Assembly: GCA_029379385.1 (NCBI GenBank)
Contig: CM055607.1
Coordinates: 32,113,235 to 32,177,234 of the forward strand
Direction: 5' to 3'
Length of the DNA stretch: 64,000 nt
Origin: Quillaja saponaria
Taxonomy: Eukaryota; Streptophyta; Magnoliopsida; Fabales; Quillajaceae
The position numbers and the translations under genes were made by a program. Below are positions 26,935 to 38,464 of this stretch, piece after piece; the first letter of the stretch is position 1, and each line of letters opens with the position of its first letter. The notes under the pieces are model-generated. The model ran no database searches, was not told the DNA's origin, and saw nothing but the letters and a program-made list of their open reading frames with translations.

Positions 26935-27461
26935 CATCTTTTATCCATCGTTCTATTTATACTTCTATACCGTACTGTACTTACTATATTATTTCAAAAA
27001 CTAGAACATCCTTATGGTGTTCTATGGCTTAAACTATTTTTTTTATCATAAATTTTAAACAATACCCTATATTTATAATTTCTTGCTCTTGTAAGTTACA
27101 TAATATTTTTTTCAATTTAGTATATTGAAAAAAAAAAAACTAATTTAAAAAAAATATATATCTTCCACTAAATTTTTAATGCTTAGATATTTTTTAATTT
27201 TTGTTTAAAATAAATAAAAAATTACGTCTATATACAACAAAATAATTTTTTTTTAAAATTAACTAATTAGGTACTCATTAATTCATAATAATTTTAAAAA
27301 AATTACATGCACTGATATTGCATTCAATATTAATTCTAATTCTTTTTATTAAAGAAGTCAATTTTTTGACACAACTTAAACCAAACAGTTATATTATAAC
27401 CTCTTTTTAATTAAGGGAGGGGTGGAGCTATATACAATACTCAAAATGTGATCGCAAATTG

Positions 27462-27463
<2 letters not shown>

Positions 27464-27493
<30 letters not shown>

Positions 27494-27494
27494 C
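27464..27494. repeat. (TA)n microsatellite
   Basis: An uninterrupted run of about 15 AT units. A second, shorter run lies near 26355-26372. Likely polymorphic. Confidence 0.9.
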
Positions 27495-28390
27495 CTCTCA
27501 CATGCATGGTTGGACAAGGGAGTGCCTTTGTTGTATTTTATACAAGTTAGTGATTGGCCTGTATTGGTTTTGGAATGCTGAATCAATCATGAAGGATATG
27601 AGATTCTGATTCCTCAAGGCTCCGGGGTCAGTAGTTGGTCTTTGAACTTTGAAGACTCCATATGGATATAGATTTTTTATTTTCTCTTGTATTTGCTAAA
27701 ATTAAGGCTAATCCACTACTCCCTCTATAATAATTTGATTCCATTATAAGTCAAAGATATGTATAATGTGTGTATGGAATAGTGTCACCCATAGCTCGGA
27801 TGAGGAATGAATGCACATGACATGCAAGTTGTATTTTTTGTTATCTTTTTTGTTAATTGAGACTAGGAACTAGGAAGGTAGATGACATATATGGATTACG
27901 TATAAGAATCATTAATTCCCGGGGGATAGAAGGAAGAAAAATAACCAGCAGACTAATAGACCTGACCAGTCACCAGACAATGTTTAATTCTAGCTACACT
28001 TAAAATTAATAATAATAATAGATAGGCCTGCGTTTATTCTAATTTTCCTTAGACAAAAGTGTCCTAAACCAATGTCATGGGTTCCTTACCTAATTTTAGG
28101 AGGGTTACATTTATTAATTGTCAGTCATATATTCTTCGAATAAGTTGGATTAAAAATATTAAGCTTAATATTAATTAATTGGATCAAAGAGGCGTATATA
28201 TAAAGTAAAAGTGATGGCTACGTAGCTGCTTCAATCTTCGAGTCCTTAATGGCCTTTTAGGTTTGCATAGATTTTCTCAATAGAAGAAAAGATACTACTT
28301 TTTCGCTTGCATCGATAAATGCATAAGTTACTGTTTCTATGCCCAAAAAAAAAAATGTAGAAACTCATTCTCAAAAAATGATTTGCACAT

Positions 28391-29689
28391 AATTCATGTT
28401 AATTTGAGTAAAACCATTTATTTCCAGCTTGAAAAATATAACTTTTTTTATGTAAATTGTAGTGTGGCATTGTGTAGCTTATTGGGGAGGGGATGGATCC
28501 ACTTTGCTTGGGAAGCGTAGCCAATGTGCCAAAAGTAGTGGCCTTCATCATGGATGCTTGCCAACTCTCACATGCTCTTCTCTTTCTCTCTGCCAATCGA
28601 AAGGGGTCTCATTGAAGGAAGCGAAGAACATGGGGTCACAGACACAGTGACAACTACTTGCCTAGTTTAAGTTCCTAATGTGATCATGTATTGAAGTTTC
28701 CCATGAATTCTATAGTATGCGAGTTCAGAATTTCAGATGTCACTGCACCTCTGAGTTTAATACATGATGACATTGATGATGCTATTACTATGTTTTGGGT
28801 TTTGAATTTTTTTATATATTGTTGCCACGAAGAAAAAAGATAATGGGCCACAAGTAAATAGGACTAATGTTGGCAACTCCATAGATCAAGGAAACTTGCA
28901 AAAAGGGCATAACCATCTCAATAAGGTCAAAAACCAATGAATCAATCTGATACTACCAGTTCCACTTTCAAAAGTTAAGTATCTAACTTTCTTAGTCTGG
29001 GTTTTGATACTGCGCTTTGTATAGCTTCCTTTGAATTCAACTTCTTTTGTCAAAAAGAACTGCGCTAACCTAATGCCCCAAACACTAAGGTTAAGCCATT
29101 ATTAAGTGGTTAAAGAGGTTAACGAGGTCCAATTCTTCACACCCTTGTAAGCCTATATCATAAGCATAAACAAATAAATTTACCTTATATGTTTAATATT
29201 AGATAGAGAAACAGATAATCTACCATGCAATAAACTTCAATGACAAAGCAACTTCTTAAACGGGTTTAGGTTGCTGAAAATTGTCAAATAGGAAGTACAA
29301 TTCAGCAAGCAGAATATAATTATAGATATTGTACATAACAATTTTGCTTAAGATGTGATCATGAGTAGAAGAATTTGCTTACAATATTTTCAATCTTGCT
29401 CCCCATTACTTCCACGTCTGTTCCAATTAAACTAGGTTTCTTCCAAACTACTTCTTCACAAGTACATGCATCCCTGCGGAAAAGTTCTCAAATTGCCCCT
29501 GGAACTTCTGCAGCTGATAAAATTTGTTTACAGACAGTATCTGAATACAGGATATCTATTGTACATAGACCAAGAATCATCTAAGATAGTACTTCACACA
29601 GTAGAAAACTTTGTCAAACATTTGACAGCCAAATAATGTATCTTACAACCTATTGCAACCAATGAAATTAAGTGTTAGACAGCTACGAA
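28391..29689. other. Spacer and probable G-gamma 3' region
   Basis: A GC-richer patch at 28460-28650 has short open frames on both strands, but no splice or family support. The segment nearest 29690 probably contains the 3'UTR of the G-gamma gene. Nothing else is recognised. Confidence 0.5.
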
Positions 29690-32395
29690 TCAAAGTATCT
29701 GGCATCTACATGCTTGAGCATCCTGGGGCCCTTCAAACCATCTATCCCATAACGGGTTTACAGGTCCATTTGTTCTGCATGGGATAAATACAGATGATTG
29801 AGGATTTTCATTTTTTTTCTTAAAAAGAAAAAGCGCCACTTAGTAATAGGATATATGCTATAGAAGTTACACTGGAAGTAGCGGATCAGGCCTACTTTGT
29901 ATGTTGCGCAGCAATCTGTAGGACAACAATGGACCTGATTATAACTTTCATCAATATGAAAACATCTAAGATAAACTTTTTCTGTGATGCTAGGAACTGT
30001 ATGCAGCTAATACGCCGAAAAATAGCACCTGAGAAGCTCTTATTTCACCAGCTGCTGAGTAAGAAAATCCAATGGGAATTCCTTAATTTGAAAATCTCTA
30101 AGTCCATATGGTTGTAAAGAAAAAAATATTACTCTATCTTCCATTTCCAAACCTTGTGCTTGTAAAAGGAAAAAATATGTCCCAACCTAGTCGATATATG
30201 GTGTTATTTTAAAAGATGTGGAAAACCAAACTTTCTAAACGAGAAACAATTGAGGACCTCTTAGAGGTGTCATCAATTCCCACTGAAAGTCAACAAAGTG
30301 CTAACCATTTGGGAAACCTTGTTTTTCAATTTATGGTCAGCATTTATTAGATTTGAACATGAAACTGGAGATGGAAAATATTTTTCAGAATTAAAACAGG
30401 TCCTAGATATTTGACTGGCTATGGATACTTAGATATAGCATAAAATTGGAATTTTCTCATGGAACTATTTATACAGGGATTTTCGTAGTTTATTTTCACT
30501 AGAAAGAAGTTAGATCTACAACTTACTCCTCACATATTGTTGACACATTTTCCATTTTTTCGACCTCGTCCAACTCTTCCTGGATAACATTCATGAGAAA
30601 AGAACGGAATAAATCAGGAATATGCCATAAAGTGAATGAAAGATGTTATAACAATGAAGCACCATGCATGCAGTCAGAAAACCCATTACTGGTAACAATC
30701 TAAAGACTAACATATTGATGCAAACTAAACGATTTGGAGGTATATAAACTTTATGCACAAGACAGGTCTTTCAAGGACCACTATCATAAAGCAAAACAGG
30801 TAGATGTAGGTAAGATTTATTTTATTTTATTTTTGTTTTTTAATGGAGATGTATGGTTAGGAAAGAAATTTTTTTAGATTTGACCTTTCAATAAGAAAAA
30901 GATATAAGCCTTAGGCATTAAAGTTATATCCTTTGCATTTTGCAGTTTTGCACAAAACCTCCAGACCACGTGATTTAGCAAATGTACTGTTAATGAGGGG
31001 AAGTGCCAAGCCAAAAACTTTGATCAATACTGCCAGATAGGCCAATCAGTTTTTCTATTTTCCAAACATAAATGACATTTCAAGTTGGAAATTTAAGATT
31101 TTCAAGAACAAGGTTGATCTTAACTTTCCACTGAAAATTTGGGCAGGAGTCAAAGTTCATATGAAAAACTTTGAAATCATGTCACTGACAGAGATTTTCT
31201 ATTACGATTTTCACCATCATAAATTTTCTCCAACTTCACAAGATTTACATGAACTGCAAATAAATCTATTTTCACAAGCACAGAGAACATAGCCATGAAT
31301 CCAATAGTTTTTTGTGTAACTGATGTACTGCCTGGTAACGATACAGAGGAAATCTGTTCTACTTTCAAATTGGCAGAACAAGGTATCCACCAATGAGACT
31401 TCTCCATAATGTATGACAAGATCATAAAAGGAGATAAAAATAATCAGGAGAGTAAGAAAAATTCTCCTGATAAATCATCAGGAAATCTTTATAGATGTCC
31501 AAGAGAAGAGATCCACTAATACAAATGACATTGATCATTTAGCATTCCTACACAAATAGCAAAAAGGAACTAAGATGAATGGGATGCCTACGAAGAGAAA
31601 TGTAGAGCATTCAAGCAGAATCTTATGGAGTAACCACTTAAGCTTTTAAGCATAGTAGCATTAGTTGGAGCCCTCAATGCACCCAGTATGAGGTGGTATG
31701 AAATGGCCAATGGTATAGCTTCAAGCCCTGAAAGGTTTCTAATCAGAATTATTTGACAGTTGGTCATACCACCTACCAATGTCCATACTCAACACCATTA
31801 AAGCCAAATCTTGATTATACAATGAGAATGAAAACCATGTCGGATATTCCTATATTAAGAGTTCACAATGACGCGAATTTTACAATATTGTAACACAATT
31901 ATCTTTCCAAGGCTCCATTTTTAAGCTTCACCTTTACTTACTAACTCAGTGTACTCTACAACTATATCTTGCAGCTCTTCATGCAAAAGGGTCACCCAAA
32001 TCATCACACTCTAACTTAAGAATAAAACAAATCCAATTTTTTAGTGGAAAAGTTTTAATTCTTCAGGACATGACAACAAAGTTATAAGGCTTTAGAATTC
32101 GAACATTATGTAGAGTAACAAAATTACAAAATTTAACAGAAATTAAGAGCCAACAAATACCAGCTATCATTGTGGAAGACAGTAATTTTAACAGGGAACA
32201 GTTGAGTAAGGAGAAGAAGAAGAAGAAGAAGTAGTAGAAGCGAACCTCAAGACATTTGGAGTCTTGCTCAAGGCGCTTCAGTTCCGCAAGAATTCGATGC
32301 TTACCTCTCTTATCAGATCCTCCACCAGTTGCTGTAGCTGTTGCTACTGAAACAACACCATCTTCATCAGCCGACGACGCCGTTTCAGACGCCAT
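29690..32395 (-). CDS. Heterotrimeric G-protein gamma subunit, type A, 110 aa, four exons
   Basis: Exons in transcript order: 32395-32246, 30579-30527, 29915-29871, 29774-29690. The phases fit and total 110 residues, close to Arabidopsis AGG1/AGG2. An acidic, Ala/Thr-rich N-terminus leads to KRGKHRILAELKRLEQDSK, a coiled-coil that pairs with G-beta. ENVSTICEELL, the conserved RPDPLLP, then NPLWDRWFEGP follow. The end is CRCQIL: a CaaX box whose final Leu favours geranylgeranylation, with a nearby Cys available for S-acylation, so plasma-membrane anchoring is expected. With G-beta it acts in defence, auxin and stomatal signalling. The initiator is the ATG at 32395. The 45-base third exon was placed by homology and phase. 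Confidence 0.94.
32213..32233 (+). repeat. (GAA)n microsatellite at the start of G-gamma intron 1
   Basis: Seven GAA/GAG-type trinucleotides lie just inside the donor of G-gamma intron 1. On the transcribed strand they form a pyrimidine tract. Confidence 0.8.
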
Positions 32396-33878
32396 CACAG
32401 GAAATGCAATAACAAAACCCAGAAAGATTCATTCCTATATGTTTCCTATCATGCTAGCCTATAGATCTGAGATCAAACACATTCACTTGCCCCAAACAAA
32501 ACTGTACGAGTTCAAGTTTTTTATACTAAAAAAAATCTCAAATTGACAATTTCCACTTCCACTTCCACTAGCAAAATATAAAAAGTTTCTTTCTTTCCTT
32601 ATTCCTCCCAATCCTTTTTACTGGGTTTTTATTTTCGAAAAAGCCATTTTTCTTTGCAGAATTTCCCAACCCTCGAAATAGGTAAATGAAAAGCACAAAC
32701 CTTTTTTTTGCCCTTTCTCTTTTTTCCAGGTTTAACAGTCAACTCTTACTCAACTCTGTGCAGTGTGGACGCTCCTTGTGCTTCAAGCCTTCCTCATTTC
32801 TCACGGATTTAGATTACGGCTAGGCATATTGACCCCATCCCATTTAGGCCCAACACCAAATTGGTTTCAACCTAGTCAAAACTCGAACCCATTCCACTTA
32901 GGTTCACTTTAATTATTATTATTTTTATTCAATTTATATGTTTTTTTTTTTTTTTTTTTTTTTTATGAATCCATTGATAACGCAATATGACTTATTTAAT
33001 CAGACTTAACAGATCATGATTTCTAAATTTACACGTTAAATTAAATTAAATTGTATATAGATTAATTTTTTCTAATTTTAATTTTATTAATAAGTGATTA
33101 TCGCCCGATATCAGCATATGATTAAACTAATACCTATCTCAATATTTACCAAATTTAAATTTGTGTTGAAACGTCAAATAAATTTATTTTTTAAATCAAA
33201 TTTAATTTTTTCTAAAAAAATTTGCATATATAATCAGGTTAACTTACAAGCATTGGCCTAAATCTCTAATACATGTTATTTTCACGTCTACGACATATAA
33301 TTGACGTTAATAATTAATTACAAATTACATTTTACTTGTTGAACTAAAACATATTTTTGATTAATTATATAAATTTTGAAATTATAGACATAACTACCTA
33401 TTTGAATCATAATTGATAAATAATTTTTCTCCATCTACATTAATTATTTAATTTAGAAAAATCTGTCTATTGGATCTTAGCTCAACTTATTCAAACGAAA
33501 GTACTGAAATGGTCCCAGTTTGCATCTTGGATAATTATGCTAATTATTTATTTATTTTTATTTTTCTGAGAAAAAAAGAAAAGAAAAACAGAAAGAGATT
33601 TGAAAGGGTATCGATGATTAGAAGTGCAACCACCAATAGCAAAACATTTGGTTTGTATCCATCTTCTCTTCTTCATAAAAACATGTGGTTCGTGTTGCTT
33701 TCTCTCTCTCTCGCTGGCCGAGCTCGTGACTGGTAAGCTCACATTCGTGCTAGGTATTTCTATGAACACATAACTCGAAGCATTCGTCTTTGGCCACGAT
33801 TTTCAGTAAGTAGTGAACTGGACCCAAGTCAAATTCAGTGTTTTTTCTTTTGAGGGTTTTTGTACTTATAGTTCAGTC
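32396..33878. other. Divergent promoter region between G-gamma (-) and VTE3 (+)
   Basis: About 1.5 kb between two head-to-head genes. It contains the G-gamma leader, a poly-T run near 32941-32964, AT-rich DNA at 32900-33460 and, near 33870, the VTE3 leader. No coding sequence is supported. Confidence 0.6.
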
Positions 33879-36800
33879 ATGGCTTCGGCAATGCTCAGTG
33901 GAGCTGACCGCACACTCTTTAGAGGTAGAACCCCAAATGGGTTAGGTTTTTTGGGGTCAGATTTTCATGGGAAGAATTTTCCCAAGATGAATTTGGTGTC
34001 CACTACTAGAATTTCCAAATCTAGGGCCATAGTACCAAGGTGTAGTATTTCGGCTTCAAGGCCAGCTTCACAGCCTAGATTCATACAGCACAAAAAAGAA
34101 GCATTTTGGTTCTATAGGTTCCTCTCAATTGTTTATGATCATGTTATTAACCCTGGACATTGGACCGAGGACATGAGGGATGACGCACTTGAACCAGCTG
34201 ATCTAAGTGATAGAAATATGATAGTTGTCGATGTTGGTGGTGGGACGGGGTTTACCACTTTGGGTATAGTCAAACATGTAGATGCAAAGAATGTTACCAT
34301 TCTTGACCAGTCGCCTCATCAACTTGCCAAGGCTAAGCAGAAAGACCCATTGAAGGATTGCAAAATAATTGAAGGCGACGCAGAAGATCTCCCTTTTCCT
34401 ACTGATTATGCAGATAGATATGTATCTGCAGGAAGGTATACTCCTTAAACCTTTTTTTTTCTTTCTCATTTACAGTTTGTTTGGAACAAGATAAATAATA
34501 GATTTCATTTCATTTTAAATGAATTTTACAATTCAATTCATTTTAAATGAATTTTACAATTCAATTCATTTTAAATGAATTCTCTTATTTTGAATGAAAA
34601 CTAAACTTATGAAATTTAGTGTAATTCTCTTATTTGGAACAAATGAAGTATTCATTTTAGTTTAAGTATTTTTTTGATACTACCCTCAATTTTTTTAATT
34701 AAAACTAGCATTGATCAACTAAAAACATAAAAATTGAGAGGTTAATTGTTTTACAATAAACAAAACACAAGTTGAGAGGAAAAAACTTATAGTTGTCTAG
34801 GTCAATATTTGAGATGAAGTGGTGGTGGTTCTTTATCGATTGAAACACATGCGTAATCTTAAAGATAAAAATGTCATTTGAGGTGGACAAAATAATAACT
34901 TATCTCAAATAAATTCCACAAAATGAAATCCAACCTATTTGGTGTGGGATTCATAATTGAATAAAATGTGGATTTCAATGAGTTCATTTAAGATCTACAC
35001 CATTTCATTTGTTCCAAAAATAAAAAATGTAGAATTCATTTTAAATGAATTGAATTATATATATATATTTTTTAGGTGTTTCAAACACACTTTTAGCTTA
35101 TTCTCTCTACTGCTTACCGGGTCATACGTAATAAAAGGTATTCAAGTTCAACAACTTCTGTCCCTTATTGGTACTAATTGACCTATAAATTTGGTACGTT
35201 AGTGTTCAATTTATTTCATCAATAGATGTTTAAGATGGTTTACACATTGCTATGTTTCAAGTTGGTAGATTGACTAACGGATATTATAATTTTGATTTCT
35301 CAGTATTGAGTACTGGCCAGACCCACAGCGTGGCATCAAGGAAGCATACAGAGTTATAAAGCTTGGTGGCAAAGCATGTTTAATTGGTCCTGTGTATCCA
35401 ACATTTTGGCTGTCCCGCTTCTTTGCAGATGTTTGGATGCTTTTCCCAAAGGAGGAAGAGTACATTGAGTGGTTCCAAAAGGCAGGTTTTAAGGATGTCC
35501 AGATAAAAAGGATTGGCCCAAAATGGTACCGTGGAGTTCGCAGACATGGTTTGATCATGGGCTGTTCTGTGACCGGTGTTAAACCTGCATCTGGAGATTC
35601 TCCTCTACAGGTGTTTTTCAGCTTTTCAACCTGTTTTTGTTGCTTTACAATCATGTTTTCTTGGGGCTTCTTTCCATTTTCATTTTGTGGTATCTAAATG
35701 TGTGGGCTTGTGTGCTGACCTATGCCTTCATCTTGGGAGTTATTGATTATGATTCAAAGGATTTGGTCTTTGGCTTTTAACTATAAGCTTAAACCCTAGA
35801 ATTCAAAGGTGGCATTTTTATAAACATAAGGTAGGTTTCCGTAATCTGTAGTTACTGGTTACCCCCTCTTCGACAATCATCTATGATGGCTTTACCTCAG
35901 CTTATGTGAACATCTTTGTTATTTTCATTGTTCAAACTTCAAAGTCTGTTCCGTATTATGTTACTTCTCTGCATCTCTGGAAACATGTAGTAGCTGCTCT
36001 GTTGATAACTTGCCACAATAAACAAATGTGTCAAGGTCATAAATTCACTAAATTTTTTATTGGTCATTTATCCCTTCCTACTTTACTTGGATTTTTCAAA
36101 ATGTCATGGCGATTGTGTTAAATATCTTTAATCGTTAAGTCTATTCACTTGAATTTACTGGAGGCTATGTAGATCTTTTATTTAAAGTTAACGAATTATC
36201 AACTCTACTTTTAGACTGAGTTCATTCTCGAAAGTTGTTAGAGTTTTAAGTAAAATGGTAAACAGCCTAATGTGAATATTGGCCATAACAACTGTAACAT
36301 AGTAGTTGCAGTAGTAAAGGGGAAGAAACATTAGTTATGATAACAATGGTAGTAAAAAGCATTCCAACTAATCAAGCGAGGGATGTCTATTCAAGATAAT
36401 TGCATGTTGCAACTGGAAAATTTATGAATGAAGATTGTATTTTGTACCTTTATGAGCCAGTCCTTTTAGCTACTTGTATCACATTGGCATCTAAAATTGC
36501 GAATTTCAAGTTCACTCTGTTCTACCAAAAGAGGCTCCACAGTTGTTAGTTTTTGGTGCAGAGACTATGTTGGCAGACTCTTGTACCAGGTCCCTGCAAA
36601 CTTAATAAAATTAATTTTATGGTTTCTGAATAACTGTTTTGGATCTTTATCTTGAACTGATATTTTCACCCGAGAGTGCGGGGAAAGATGACCAACATTA
36701 AATTCTGGATTATAGTTGCTAGTTATCCTGATGCTAACAAAAAGCAACATCATATTTTGAATAAAATATCTGAACATAGTGAAGATTGCTACATTACTTC

Positions 36801-37267
36801 AGAATTTATGCTGGAATTAAAACTGGACGCTACAACTTACTCTTAAATGATAATATATGGTTTCCCTTCTTCTTTTTGCTTTTATATTTTGGGTTGTTTA
36901 GTTGAAGAACTCAACAACGGTTGTTGAGTTAGGTTTTAAATTGGATGGCGGTGGTGCCTTGTATGTTTTGCTTATTTTAGTTTTGCTAGTGATGTGTAAC
37001 TAGCTCCATAGTTGTATAAATATATACTGCTGGTTTCCTTTGTTCTTTTCGCTATGTTTTCTAAGATATGATCTTGTCCTGCAATTTAAGAAGTTCTTCT
37101 ATTTAATGCAGCTTGGTCCAAAGGCAGAAGATGTGTCAAAGCCTGCAAATCGATTAGTCTTCGTATACCGCTTCATTTTGGGTGCCCTGGCTGCAACATA
37201 CTATGTATTGGTGCCTGTCTACATGTGGATCAAGGATCAAATTGTTCCCAAAGGTCAACCAATTTGA
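33879..37267 (+). CDS. VTE3: MPBQ/MSBQ methyltransferase (VTE3/APG1/IEP37), chloroplast, 339 aa, three exons
   Basis: Exons: 33879-34435, 35304-35610, 37112-37267, in phase, giving 339 residues, about the length of the Arabidopsis enzyme. Residues 1-60 are a Ser/Thr/Arg-rich plastid transit peptide. The mature part begins near QPRFIQHKKEAFWFYRFLS. The SAM-binding loop VVDVGGGTGFTTLGI is at about 116-130, followed by ILDQSPHQLAKAKQK and GDAEDLPFPTDYADRYVSAG. The C-terminal hydrophobic anchor (LGALAATYYVLVPVYMW) ends in KDQIVPKGQPI, as expected for an inner-envelope protein. It methylates 2-methyl-6-phytyl- and solanesyl-benzoquinol, and so is needed for plastoquinone and for alpha/gamma-tocopherol. 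Intron 1 holds a fold-back element. Confidence 0.98.
34475..35090. mobile_element. MITE-like fold-back element in VTE3 intron 1
   Basis: The ends are inverted: GTTTGTTTGGAAC on the left, and GTGTGTTTGAAAC when the right end is reverse-complemented. Inner arms also pair: AATTCAATTCATTTTAAATG near 34533-34578 with its complement near 35034-35055, and TTGGAACAAATGAA near 34635 with its complement near 35010. The left arm contains a 28-bp tandem repeat (34508-34581). The roughly 615-bp element has no coding capacity. No clear target-site duplication was found, so class is not assigned. Confidence 0.55.
34508..34581 (+). repeat. 28-bp tandem repeat, about 2.6 copies
   Basis: The unit starts TTCATTTTAAATGAATTTTA and is itself nearly palindromic (CATTTTAAATG). 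It lies in the left arm of the fold-back element. Confidence 0.85.
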
Positions 37268-38464
37268 GTCAACCAATTTGAGTGAGTGAGAAAGAGATAG
37301 AGATGATGGTGATACTTTAGAGATGTCTTTGTATTTCTCGTGTTTTTCAAATTACTGTAAGGTACATTGAGTTCGTTACAACTCAGTCAAGCTCAAGCAT
37401 AAAGCAAGCCCCTTGCTCCTTCGTGTATGTGAATCATGTGCAACATAATAGTTAATTGGTTATGAGTAACAGTATCTCTTACTTCAGGTTTTTTTGGCCT
37501 CTATTTCCAATGTTAAAAATGAAAGCTGCTTTCTATTTAAAAAAAAAAAAAAAAAAAACTAAATGTTGACTTCGGCGAAAGATTTGGTGGTGTGAGTACT
37601 AATAGTAACTTTGCTCATGACAAAAGTAAAATTACATAAAGACATAAAAGAAGCTACCATCTGTGACTCTTTGCATATCTTCTTTTTGCTAAAGGACTCC
37701 TTTTTTTTAAGCATTAGGCTACTACATTGTTAAGTACGCGTTTCTCTCCACGAATAAAAAGAAGGAAAACGGGCATTATAAGGATGTTGCGTAGATTGAC
37801 ACGATAAAAGGAGCAGAAAATAAGTAAAGAGATTATATGTTGCATTACCAAAAGATTTGTTTCTAGATCAGTCGAAGGAATTAGTTAATCTCACATCAAA
37901 GTTGAATCTCTGTTTTTTGACCAAAAAAAATAGTTAAATATCTGGCATGAGCCCATGAACAAAAAGGAAGTGGAATATTAAGTCAAAGTGACTACGAGGT
38001 AGACGCTTAAAAAAAATTATTATAATAATATTAGAATACTAATTGTAAACGGAAGTGGGGATGCTCTAAGAAGATGATCTAGACACACAGCAGGTACATA
38101 GCAATCAGATTCTTTTCTGGCACCAAACACTGGTTTATTGCACTACAATACACTAAAAAGCTTCCAAGAATTTTCCTTATTCATCAGCCATTATCATGTT
38201 TTAATATCTCACACAGCAGATGAAACAAATCACAATTCAAAACTCAGGATAGAATTATCAAGTCATGCTGCCAGACAAAAGTCATCACTTAAAACCCCAC
38301 GATTCATGTTTAATGTAATGGTTCCCTCATCACTTCTAAGACAAATCATAAAGCAAATTCGGCTCAGAAGGCTAAGCCTTTCAAGATGCCAATCAATCCA
38401 ATCAGCAGCAGGTAACTTCACTCTGAGCATATTTTTGCTCTCTACAAGTGGATGCCACTTGAAC
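37268..38464. other. Convergent 3' region between VTE3 (+) and the SR-cyclophilin (-)
   Basis: This holds the 3'UTRs of two tail-to-tail genes. An A-run near 37538-37558 lies about 270 bases after the VTE3 stop. No coding exon is recognised. Confidence 0.6.

Larger units (their letters stand above)
21744..28390. other. TRM upstream region and long AT-rich intergenic DNA
   Basis: The first few hundred bases hold the TRM leader and promoter. The rest is AT-rich with no coding exon I can support. It includes two diverged copies of a segment of at least 1.1 kb (23545-24672 and 25405-26934), poly-T tracts near 25411 and 25500, and AT dinucleotide runs near 26360 and 27470. Confidence 0.65.

Noticed and set aside
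28399..28650. Overlapping open frames on both strands in a GC-richer patch; considered as a small peptide gene or miRNA precursor
   Set aside because: No recognised peptide family, no stem-loop of miRNA type and no known miRNA sequence.
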